Of a DNA stretch of 20,243 bases, positions 14,425-19,919 are shown piece by piece. This stretch comes from DATKGW01 sp035510605. GTDB lineage: Bacteria; Patescibacteriota; Saccharimonadia; Saccharimonadales; CAIOMD01. The DNA lies in the NCBI GenBank assembly GCA_035510605.1, contig DATKGW010000011.1, forward strand, positions 1 through 20,243, written 5' to 3'. The translations under genes were made by a program, and so were the position numbers. How positions within the stretch are numbered: the stretch's first letter is position 1; each line of letters begins with the position of its first letter. Below the pieces are notes generated by a model. It made no database searches. It was given only the letters and a program-made list of their open reading frames with translations, and was not told the origin of the DNA.

Positions 14425-16209
14425 ATGGCATATAGCTATTCACGCATACGTGTTCGACGGCGTGTACGAAGAAGCAGGAAGCAAATGGCTGATATCAGTC
14501 AGACAGCTAATAAGCAGCTTGATCGCCATATTTTTAGACGTTGGCAAAATTTAAAGAACGCTAAAAGATTTATTGTAGGATGGCTGGGTCTTATCATCCT
14601 GTTGGTCGTAGGGGTTGTGGTGCAGACTAAAGCCCTGGATAATTATTATTTATCGTCCAATCCGGTTGCTGGTGGTGTTTATACCGAAGGAATTGTAGGC
14701 TCATTTAGCAATGCCAATCCAATCTATGCGGTTAACGATGTCGATTCGGCGGTCTCCAAAATATTATTTGATTCTTTGCTGACATATAATGACAAAAACC
14801 AACTCGTCGGAGATTTGGCTGCCACCTGGGAAGTTGATAGTAAAGGTACTACATACACCGTTCGCTTAAAACCAGATTTAAAATGGCAGGACGGAGCGGT
14901 TATAACTAGTGATGACGTGGTGTTTACGTATACCACGATTCAAAATCCAGATGCTAAATCACCATACATGTCTAACTGGACTGGTGTAAAAATCGAAAAG
15001 GTAAATACCACCACGGTAAAATTTGTGCTGCCTAACACCTACAGCCCGTTCCTTTATTCATTAACTGGTGGAATTATCCCAAAACATCTGTTGGGTAAAA
15101 TTCCACCTTCTGAGCTTCGGAGCGTGGCTTTTAATACTAAATCGCCAGTCGGTTCCGGGCCTTTTATCTGGAAAGGAGTAACCATTAGTAATAATGGCCA
15201 GTCCAACCAATCGGAGACAATTCAACTGGCCGCTTTTGATAATTACCACAGTGGTAAACCTAAATTAAACGGGGTGACCATAAAAACTTATCCTAATGAA
15301 GATGCTCTAAAAAAAGCTCTTAATGATAATAAAATAATTGCTGCCGCGGGTCTGAATCTGGCAGATAAAGATGTGGCTCAAAAAAATGAAGCGACAAGTT
15401 TTAGTTTGATGAGCGCCAATATGATATTTCTTAAGACCACTAGCCCAATATTAAGTGATATAAGGGTACGGCAAGCCTTAATCAAAGCCACCAATATACC
15501 AGCCCTGGTTGGTGAAATTGGCTATGAAGCTGTACCGGTCAGAGAACCACTACTTGAATCGCAAATTGGCTATAACCCGGCATACATTCAATTTAGCTAC
15601 AACAAAACAGAAGCCGAACGGTTGCTTAATAATGCCGGCTGGCAATTAACCGGGAAAAATCAATACCGCACTAAAAACGGCCAACAGCTTGTGATTAATT
15701 TGGCTTTCGATTATAGCAGTGATTTCTCACAGATTGCCGAAGGCCTGCAAAAACAGTGGGCTGATGTGGGTGTAAATGTGGTGGTTGAAGTTAATCAAGA
15801 TAGTAAAAACACTAATAAATATATTGATAGCCATGATTACGACGCCTTATTGTATGGAATAAATATTGGGCCTGACCCTGATGTTTACGCTTATTGGCAC
15901 TCCAGCCAAATTGATATTCATAGCCAGATCCATTTAAATTTATCGGAATATAAATCTTCAATTTCCGATATAGCCTTAGAGGCTGGGCGTACCAGAACGG
16001 ATCCGCTACTTAGAGCTGCCAAATACAAACCATTTCTAGAAGCTTGGCGCAATGATGTTCCGGCCATTGGTTTGTACCAGCCACGTTACTTATTGGTATC
16101 CAATCAGCATATTTACGGTCTGCCGGCCCGGGTGATTAATTCTCCTAGCGACATGTATGACAATATCGACCAGTGGATGATAAATACAGCTAAAAAATCT
16201 GAGAGTTAA
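14425..16209 (+). CDS. Membrane-anchored ABC-type peptide/solute-binding protein (SBP family 5)
   Basis: 594 residues. Family-5 binding-protein features are clear: GSFSNANPIYAVNDVDSAVSKILFDSLLTYN (cited by its ends) at the start, LAATWEVDSKGTTYTVRLKPDLKWQDG, ITSDDVVFTY, SPVGSGPF, DIRVRQALIKATNIPAL, and a C-terminal DYDALLYGINIGPDPD. Typical cargos are peptides, but the cargo cannot be read here. Instead of a lipoprotein signal it has an about 50-residue Arg/Lys-rich cytoplasmic N-terminus and one helix at about 50-68, so the binding domain is tethered to the outer face of the membrane. No permease or ATPase genes adjoin it. The start ATG 14425 is nine bases after secG; no strong Shine-Dalgarno sequence is seen. 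Confidence 0.92.
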   Translation: MAYSYSRIRVRRRVRRSRKQMADISQTANKQLDRHIFRRWQNLKNAKRFIVGWLGLIILLVVGVVVQTKALDNYYLSSNPVAGGVYTEGIVGSFSNANPIYAVNDVDSAVSKILFDSLLTYNDKNQLVGDLAATWEVDSKGTTYTVRLKPDLKWQDGAVITSDDVVFTYTTIQNPDAKSPYMSNWTGVKIEKVNTTTVKFVLPNTYSPFLYSLTGGIIPKHLLGKIPPSELRSVAFNTKSPVGSGPFIWKGVTISNNGQSNQSETIQLAAFDNYHSGKPKLNGVTIKTYPNEDALKKALNDNKIIAAAGLNLADKDVAQKNEATSFSLMSANMIFLKTTSPILSDIRVRQALIKATNIPALVGEIGYEAVPVREPLLESQIGYNPAYIQFSYNKTEAERLLNNAGWQLTGKNQYRTKNGQQLVINLAFDYSSDFSQIAEGLQKQWADVGVNVVVEVNQDSKNTNKYIDSHDYDALLYGINIGPDPDVYAYWHSSQIDIHSQIHLNLSEYKSSISDIALEAGRTRTDPLLRAAKYKPFLEAWRNDVPAIGLYQPRYLLVSNQHIYGLPARVINSPSDMYDNIDQWMINTAKKSES

Positions 16210-16211
16210 TC

Positions 16212-16220
16212 TGGTACAAT
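16212..16220 (+). promoter_or_regulatory. Extended -10 promoter of tRNA-Leu(CAG)
   Basis: TGGTACAAT is an extended -10 ending 20 bases before the mature 5' end of the tRNA, just after the binding-protein stop. A short pre-tRNA leader of about 13 nt is predicted. The -35 region is poor. Confidence 0.5.
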
Positions 16221-16240
16221 CATAAAAGACAATTCGATAC

Positions 16241-16327
16241 GCGCGAGTGGCGGAATTGGTAGACGCGCTAGCTTCAGGAGTTAGTGGGTGCAAACTCGTG
16301 GAGGTTCAAGTCCTCTCTCGCGCACCA
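16241..16327 (+). tRNA. tRNA-Leu(CAG)
   Basis: The acceptor stem GCGCGAG/CTCGCGC with discriminator A and an encoded CCA is complete. The anticodon arm is CTAGC-TTCAGGA-GTTAG with anticodon CAG, reading CUG. A long variable arm marks a class II tRNA. The T arm is GGAGG-TTCAAGT-CCTCT. The last 29 bases are identical to tRNA-Leu(GAG) on the other strand at 18447-18475. Confidence 0.97.
16299..16327 (+). repeat. 29-bp inverted repeat formed by two tRNA-Leu 3' ends
   Basis: The last 29 bases of this tRNA, including CCA, recur exactly in inverted orientation at 18447-18475 in tRNA-Leu(GAG). The two copies point at each other and flank about 2.1 kb holding the FAD oxidase and the split membrane-protein gene. 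Shared tRNA identity explains the repeat, but tRNA 3' ends are also classic integration targets. Confidence 0.7.
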
Positions 16328-16398
16328 AAGCAATGATTCTTTATTTAAGGTTTATTGTTTGGATAAGACCCAATAATATACATGCCTCAAACCGGTTA

Positions 16399-16407
16399 TG
16401 GTATGAT
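16399..16407 (+). promoter_or_regulatory. Extended -10 promoter of the FAD oxidase gene
   Basis: TGGTATGAT is an extended -10 ending 40 bases before ATG 16448. Transcription would start near 16414, giving an A-rich leader of about 34 nt with no clear Shine-Dalgarno sequence. Confidence 0.4.
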
Positions 16408-16447
16408 GATATCAAGATAAGATAACTCAAAAAAAGACTATTTTTTC

Positions 16448-18079
16448 ATGAATAAAACTGCCCAATATTTACAAGAACATCTAGTCGGCGAGGTGATGAC
16501 CTCACCAGACGCCAGACAATATTTTTCAACCGATGGTAGTATTTTTGAATTGACTCCGCAAATTATTATTTACCCCAGGGTAGAAAATGATGTTCGTAAG
16601 ACGGCCCGTTTTACCTGGCAACTGGCTGAACGGGGCCGGTCCATATCAATCACAGCCAGAGGTTCCGGCACAGACCAAGCCGGTGCGGCACTGGGTAACG
16701 GTATAATGCTGATTTTTCCGGCTCATATGAACAAGATATTATCGTTAAACTCCCGCAAAGGTGTTGTTACAATCCAACCCGGTATTAACTATGGTAAATT
16801 GCAACAAACTCTGCATACCCATGGATTGTTTATGCCTCCTTTTCCGGCTTCAATCGAATATTCAACCGTTGGCGGAGCCATTGCCAACAATGCGTCCGGA
16901 GAAAAAACAATTAAATACGGGGCTACCAAAAATTACGTTAGGGAGCTTAGGGTTGTGCTGGCCAATGGCGAAGTTATAACTACCGGCCGGCTGAATAAGC
17001 GTGAACTTAACCGTAAAATGGGGTTAGCCACTTTCGAAGGTGAAATCTACCGTACGCTAGACGCTTTGCTGGCAGATAACAAGTCGCTCATAGAAAAAAC
17101 TATACCCAAAGTGACAAAAAATTCGGCTGGTTATAATATTTGGGATATCAAAGACAAAGATGGTTCGGTTGATTTAACTCCATTATTTGTTGGTTCACAG
17201 GGGACGCTCGGCATTGTGACCGAAGCCAAACTGGAAGCCGAAAGCTACAATCCCAAGAGGACTTTATTGGTAGGTTTTTTTGATGACTTAAATAAAGCAG
17301 GTTTGGCAGTCGAAAAATTGCGGAATCTCGGGCCAAGCGCGCTCGAACTGGTTGATGAACACTTATTGAATTTTATTGAAAAATACAACCCTCATCAGCT
17401 TAGAAATATTATTGAACAGCCATTTGCTAAACTGGTTATTTTTATTGAATTTGATGATCTGACAAAGCGTGCACAAGCCAAGCGAGCTAAGAAGGCTAAA
17501 AAAATACTCAAAGAATTTGCCCGGGATTTTAAAGTCACCCAAGATGAACATGAGCAAGAAGATTTATGGAAGATACGCCACAGCGCGGCTGCCATAAATT
17601 GGCAAGATGTTGGTTCCAAACGAGCCTTGCCGTTTATAGAAGATGGGATAGTGCCACCAGAAAGACTCAGCGAACTTTTGCAAAAAGTTTATGATTTGTT
17701 TGAGAGTTACGGGTTGGATGTGGCAGTTTGGGGTCATGCCGGTGATGCCAACTTGCACCTCCAGCCATTTATGGATTTAACTTCGGTCGGCGATCGCCAA
17801 AAGATTTTCAAACTGATGGATGCCTACTATCAAATAATCATTTCTTTAGGCGGTTCGATAACCGGTGAACACAGTGATGGCCGTTTGCGAGCACCTTATC
17901 TGGAAGCTCAATATGGAGACGATGTCTATGAAGTTTTTGTAAAAATTAAACAACTTTTTGACCCCTACGGAACGCTCAATGTTGGTGTTAAATTTGATGT
18001 TAATATTCAGGATTTGCAAGCTCTGATGCGTCATGAATTCTCTATGAATCACTTGTACGATCATATGCCGCGGACTTAA
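16448..18079 (+). CDS. FAD-linked oxidase, GlcD/D-lactate dehydrogenase type
   Basis: 543 residues. The N-terminal PCMH-type FAD-binding domain (about 35-215) has ITARGSGTDQAGAALGNGIML, FMPPFPASIEYSTVGGAIANNASGEKTIKYGATKNYV (cited by its ends) and FVGSQGTLGIVTEAKLE. The C-terminal FAD-oxidase domain has VWGHAGDANLHLQPF, GGSITGEHSDGRLRAPYLEAQYG and LFDPYGTLNVGVKFD. Together these place it in the VAO family beside glycolate oxidase subunit GlcD, D-lactate dehydrogenase and related 2-hydroxyacid oxidases. The substrate cannot be fixed from sequence. There is no C-terminal Cys-rich Fe-S domain, so electrons must pass to an unidentified partner. The small membrane gene that follows starts three bases after its stop. 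Confidence 0.93.
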   Translation: MNKTAQYLQEHLVGEVMTSPDARQYFSTDGSIFELTPQIIIYPRVENDVRKTARFTWQLAERGRSISITARGSGTDQAGAALGNGIMLIFPAHMNKILSLNSRKGVVTIQPGINYGKLQQTLHTHGLFMPPFPASIEYSTVGGAIANNASGEKTIKYGATKNYVRELRVVLANGEVITTGRLNKRELNRKMGLATFEGEIYRTLDALLADNKSLIEKTIPKVTKNSAGYNIWDIKDKDGSVDLTPLFVGSQGTLGIVTEAKLEAESYNPKRTLLVGFFDDLNKAGLAVEKLRNLGPSALELVDEHLLNFIEKYNPHQLRNIIEQPFAKLVIFIEFDDLTKRAQAKRAKKAKKILKEFARDFKVTQDEHEQEDLWKIRHSAAAINWQDVGSKRALPFIEDGIVPPERLSELLQKVYDLFESYGLDVAVWGHAGDANLHLQPFMDLTSVGDRQKIFKLMDAYYQIIISLGGSITGEHSDGRLRAPYLEAQYGDDVYEVFVKIKQLFDPYGTLNVGVKFDVNIQDLQALMRHEFSMNHLYDHMPRT

Positions 18080-18082
18080 AGA

Positions 18083-18391
18083 ATGGGTAACTTGAAATTT
18101 GTTGATTACATTGGGATTGCCAGTGGCTTTCTTATTTTATTTGCCTTCTTTCGTATAACGATAGGCAAGTGACGCAGTAGCTCATTATGGGAAGAGCTGG
18201 ATAACTTGCTGGGTGCTACTTTTATGGTTATTTACGCATTTTCCAAGCATGCTTATGTTAACATTATGCTAAATGCAGTTTGGATAACAGTGGCTTTTAT
18301 TGGTATTTCTTCATATACAGAGCGGCGCGTAATGCATCGTCAGCGCAAAAAAACTCGCAGGGTAAAGAGGTCTTTCCTCAAAGTAAGATAA
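18083..18391 (+). CDS. Small membrane protein (CBU_0592-like?), frame split by TGA; possible pseudogene
   Basis: A frame starts at ATG 18083, three bases after the oxidase stop. It encodes a membrane helix (YIGIASGFLILFAFFRITIGK), meets TGA at 18170-18172, and continues in the same frame without further stops to TAA 18389-18391. The second part reads RSSSLWEELDNLLGATFMVIYAFSKHAYVNIMLNAVW and onward (cited by its ends), ending in a basic tail. Joined, it is a three-helix protein of 102 residues that resembles small CBU_0592-type membrane proteins from memory. The TGA falls where Trp would be reasonable. A TTG at 18206 could restart translation but would drop the first helix. It could be a fresh pseudogene, a UGA read-through gene, or a base error. 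Confidence 0.6.
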
Positions 18392-18415
18392 ATATATATC
18401 TCTAGAGTGTGAATT

Positions 18416-18443
18416 AAAAAGATCAGGGATTAACCTGATCTTT
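18416..18443 (-). terminator. Intrinsic terminator of tRNA-Leu(GAG)
   Basis: AAAGATCAGG (18418-18427) and CCTGATCTTT (18434-18443) form a perfect 10-bp stem with a 6-nt loop. On the minus strand it is followed by a T tract (complement of 18416-18420), immediately after the tRNA. It may also stop the plus-strand oxidase transcript. Confidence 0.75.
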
Positions 18444-18446
18444 AGA

Positions 18447-18475
18447 TGGTGCGCGAGAGAGGACTTGAACCTCCA
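18447..18475 (-). repeat. Second arm of the 29-bp tRNA-Leu inverted repeat
   Basis: Exact inverted copy of 16299-16327, covering the T arm, the acceptor 3' strand and CCA. Confidence 0.7.
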
Positions 18476-18533
18476 AGCCTGTTAGGGCATAGCCACCTCA
18501 AGGCTACGTGTTTACCGATTTCACCACTCGCGC
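18447..18533 (-). tRNA. tRNA-Leu(GAG)
   Basis: On the minus strand the acceptor GCGCGAG/CTCGCGC, discriminator A and encoded CCA are complete. The anticodon arm TAGCC-TTGAGGT-GGCTA gives anticodon GAG (codons CUC/CUU). A long variable arm and T arm GGAGG-TTCAAGT-CCTCT confirm class II Leu. The gene looks intact, with no intron, although the upstream endonuclease ORF runs 30 bases into its 5' end. A strong terminator follows. Confidence 0.96.
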
Positions 18534-19187
18534 AGGTAATTTAGATTCTACCATCAAATCTTTCTGCATAAAACCTTCTAACTTTTGTTTTTTTCTGTTC
18601 AGACAAAGCACAGAGCTATTGTAGTATAGAAACTTATACAATAAATAACTGTCGCTTTTTCCATACATTAGAGAATATGCTCTAGATGATTTTCTTATGG
18701 AAGATCCCTTTAGTAAAATAAGTTGGTAATTTTTCTCACAAATATACTCTAAAAACTTTTTACTTGCAGATGTGAAACCGGTATAGAATAAGAAACTTGT
18801 TGGCCACCGAGGATCATTGTATCCATAGCATGTTCCGTCACCGTCAAAGAGACCTCTTAAGAAATCAGCGTAATATCTATCAGGTATTATTGTTGGTTGT
18901 AAAGTGGAACTTTTTCTTGGGGTGATGCCAGCATTAAGCAGAAAATCGTAAAAAGCAACATCTCCGAATTGAACGCGAGACGCTGGTTGGCCGCTACTAT
19001 TAAACTTTTTTGTAATTTTCAAAGGTCTTCCAATGGCTTTAATAAAGTTTTCGAGTTGCTCAATATCTGCAGATGTTAAATCCAAGTGCCTGCCATCTGA
19101 TTGTAGACAACCGTCACTGGCTATTAGCCCAACAGCATATGCAATATTTTCTGACCATATGTATTGACGCTTAGATCTATATCTCAT
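18504..19187 (-). CDS. LAGLIDADG homing endonuclease, reading into tRNA-Leu
   Basis: 227 residues with two LAGLIDADG-type helices: AVGLIASDG (18-26) and LRGLFDGDG (110-118). Each carries the acidic residue that binds metal, as in single-chain two-motif enzymes. The region between the motifs and the basic C-terminal part match the expected DNA-binding fold. Such enzymes cut long specific sites to spread their own gene. It is not inside an intron or intein here. Its last residues (PARVVKSVNT) and its TAG stop are encoded by the 5' end of tRNA-Leu(GAG), so the element seems to abut the tRNA and borrow its stop. ATG 19187 lies seven bases after an extended -10 box, so its mRNA is predicted to be leaderless. 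Confidence 0.85.
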   Translation of the reverse strand: MRYRSKRQYIWSENIAYAVGLIASDGCLQSDGRHLDLTSADIEQLENFIKAIGRPLKITKKFNSSGQPASRVQFGDVAFYDFLLNAGITPRKSSTLQPTIIPDRYYADFLRGLFDGDGTCYGYNDPRWPTSFLFYTGFTSASKKFLEYICEKNYQLILLKGSSIRKSSRAYSLMYGKSDSYLLYKFLYYNSSVLCLNRKKQKLEGFMQKDLMVESKLPARVVKSVNT

Positions 19188-19194
19188 ATCGTAT

Positions 19195-19203
19195 AGTATA
19201 CCA
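19195..19203 (-). promoter_or_regulatory. Extended -10 promoter of the homing endonuclease
   Basis: On the minus strand TGGTATACT ends seven bases before the ATG at 19187. This predicts a transcript starting at the start codon. It is divergent from the tRNA-Val promoter 20 bases away. Transcription from here would run on into tRNA-Leu(GAG). Confidence 0.5.
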
Positions 19204-19223
19204 TTAGATTATGAATTCTTGTG

Positions 19224-19232
19224 TGATATACT
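19224..19232 (+). promoter_or_regulatory. Extended -10 promoter of tRNA-Val
   Basis: TGATATACT is an extended -10 ending 11 bases before the tRNA 5' end. TTAGAT at 19204-19209, 17 nt upstream of the hexamer, is a poor -35. Confidence 0.5.
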
Positions 19233-19243
19233 CTCTTAGATAC

Positions 19244-19320
19244 GGGCGCTTAGCTCAGTTGGCTAGAGCATCTCGTTTACACCGAGGAGGTCGAGGGTTC
19301 AAGTCCCCCAGTGCCCACCA
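19244..19320 (+). tRNA. tRNA-Val(UAC)
   Basis: Acceptor GGGCGCT/AGTGCCC, discriminator A and encoded CCA. D arm GCTC-AGTTGGCTA-GAGC; anticodon arm TCTCG-TTTACAC-CGAGG with anticodon TAC (codon GUA and relatives); T arm GAGGG-TTCAAGT-CCCCC. All invariant elbow bases (G18, G19, T54, T55, C56) are present, which makes it a useful control for the odd tRNA-Gly nearby. Confidence 0.97.
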
Positions 19321-19327
19321 GCACATT

Positions 19328-19336
19328 TGATACAAT
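19328..19336 (+). promoter_or_regulatory. Extended -10 promoter of tRNA-Phe
   Basis: TGATACAAT lies between tRNA-Val and tRNA-Phe, ending 19 bases before the latter. tRNA-Phe can thus be transcribed independently as well as by read-through. Confidence 0.45.
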
Positions 19337-19355
19337 CAATGTATAAGCCAATTTC

Positions 19356-19431
19356 GGCTCTTTAGCTCAGTTGGTAGAGCAGAGGCTTGAAGAGCCTTGT
19401 GTCCCCAGTTCGAGCCTGGGAGGAGCCACCA
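19356..19431 (+). tRNA. tRNA-Phe(GAA)
   Basis: Acceptor GGCTCTT/AGGAGCC with one G-T pair, discriminator A and encoded CCA. D arm GCTC-AGTTGGTA-GAGC; anticodon arm GAGGC-TTGAAGA-GCCTT with anticodon GAA; T arm CCCAG-TTCGAGC-CTGGG. All standard elbow bases are present. Confidence 0.97.
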
Positions 19432-19466
19432 AAAAATCTCCACAAAATATTGCGAGGATTTTTATT
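19432..19466. terminator. Shared weak terminator between tRNA-Phe and the 54-residue membrane protein
   Basis: AAAATCTC (near 19434-19441) pairs with GAGGATTTT (near 19454-19462) with one bulge. T-rich stretches lie on both outer sides when each strand is read 5' to 3'. It could end the tRNA-Phe transcript on plus and the small-protein transcript on minus. Confidence 0.4.
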
Positions 19467-19480
19467 TAAACTAAGTTTTA

Positions 19481-19645
19481 TTAACGTCGGCGTCTAGTTG
19501 TCTCATGAACTACTGGCAATTTTACCAGTATATCTATTCCTTTAGCGGCAACAGCCAGCGCAAAAGCCAACACAAAAACCATACCTGCAACCATCATTAA
19601 AAATAGGCCCAAGCCTATTGGTGAGCTCCAACCCCATACGTCCAT
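19481..19645 (-). CDS. 54-residue single-helix membrane protein of unknown function
   Basis: The longer frame that starts upstream would begin inside tRNA-Gly and is not credible. The real start is ATG 19645, which has AAGGAG eight bases upstream, the best Shine-Dalgarno sequence in the window. The protein begins MDVWGWSSPIG, has one long hydrophobic helix (about 12-35, LGLFLMMVAGMVFVLAFALAVAAKG cited by its ends) and ends in four Arg. The N-out/C-in topology is suggested by the Arg tail. It lies between tRNA-Phe and tRNA-Gly on the opposite strand. No family recognised. Confidence 0.65.
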   Translation of the reverse strand: MDVWGWSSPIGLGLFLMMVAGMVFVLAFALAVAAKGIDILVKLPVVHETTRRRR

Positions 19646-19718
19646 AATCATTTCTCCTTTTTGTCCACCCTTAATTGATAATTTTACAATACAACTATAT
19701 TTATGTTTTAACAACTTG

Positions 19719-19747
19719 TTGCTAACATTACGGATTTCGAATATAAT
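19719..19747 (+). promoter_or_regulatory. Promoter of tRNA-Gly
   Basis: TTGCTA (19719-19724) and consensus TATAAT (19742-19747) are 17 nt apart; the tRNA begins 12 bases after the -10 box. This is a strong-looking promoter, so the unusual tRNA-Gly is likely to be expressed. Confidence 0.6.
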
Positions 19748-19759
19748 CTGCTCTGTTGC

Positions 19760-19836
19760 GCGGGCGTAGCTCAGTTGTTTAGAGCGCTTCCTTGCCAAGG
19801 AAGAGGTCGAGAGTTAGAGTCTCTTCGCCCGCACCA
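19760..19836 (+). tRNA. tRNA-Gly(GCC) with variant elbow (T19, A56)
   Basis: Acceptor GCGGGCG/CGCCCGC, discriminator A and encoded CCA. Anticodon arm CTTCC-TTGCCAA-GGAAG with anticodon GCC. D arm GCTC-AGTTGTTTA-GAGC and T arm GAGAG-TTAGAGT-CTCTT. Aligned to the tRNA-Val D loop, position 19 is T instead of G. In the T loop, position 56 is A instead of C. These two bases form the tertiary pair at the tRNA elbow, so both changed together and a U19-A56 pair can still form. All stems are intact, and a promoter and terminator flank it, so it is not obviously a pseudogene. Confidence 0.95.
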
Positions 19837-19879
19837 ATACAACCCAAATGTATTTCAAATAGTATAGTTTCTAACAAAC

Positions 19880-19904
19880 AAAGAGCTTCAAGTGAGCTCT
19901 TTTT
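19880..19904 (+). terminator. Intrinsic terminator after tRNA-Gly
   Basis: AAGAGCT (19881-19887) and AGCTCTT (19895-19901) form a 7-bp stem, extended by one A-T pair, with a 7-nt loop and a run of T ending at 19904. It lies 44 bases after the tRNA and just before the next promoter. Confidence 0.75.
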
Positions 19905-19912
19905 GATATTAT
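19904..19912 (+). promoter_or_regulatory. Extended -10 promoter of the APH-type kinase gene
   Basis: TGATATTAT ends seven bases before ATG 19920, overlapping the tail of the preceding terminator. It predicts a leaderless transcript; there is no Shine-Dalgarno sequence in the seven-base gap. Confidence 0.45.
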
Positions 19913-19919
19913 TAGATCT

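Noticed and set aside
18447..19187. tRNA-Leu intron carrying the homing endonuclease
   Set aside because: The tRNA-Leu(GAG) sequence is continuous and folds fully without removal of any segment; the ORF lies 5' of it.
19646..19798. N-terminal extension of the 54-residue protein to a start at 19798
   Set aside because: It would begin inside tRNA-Gly, and a far better start with AAGGAG exists at 19645.
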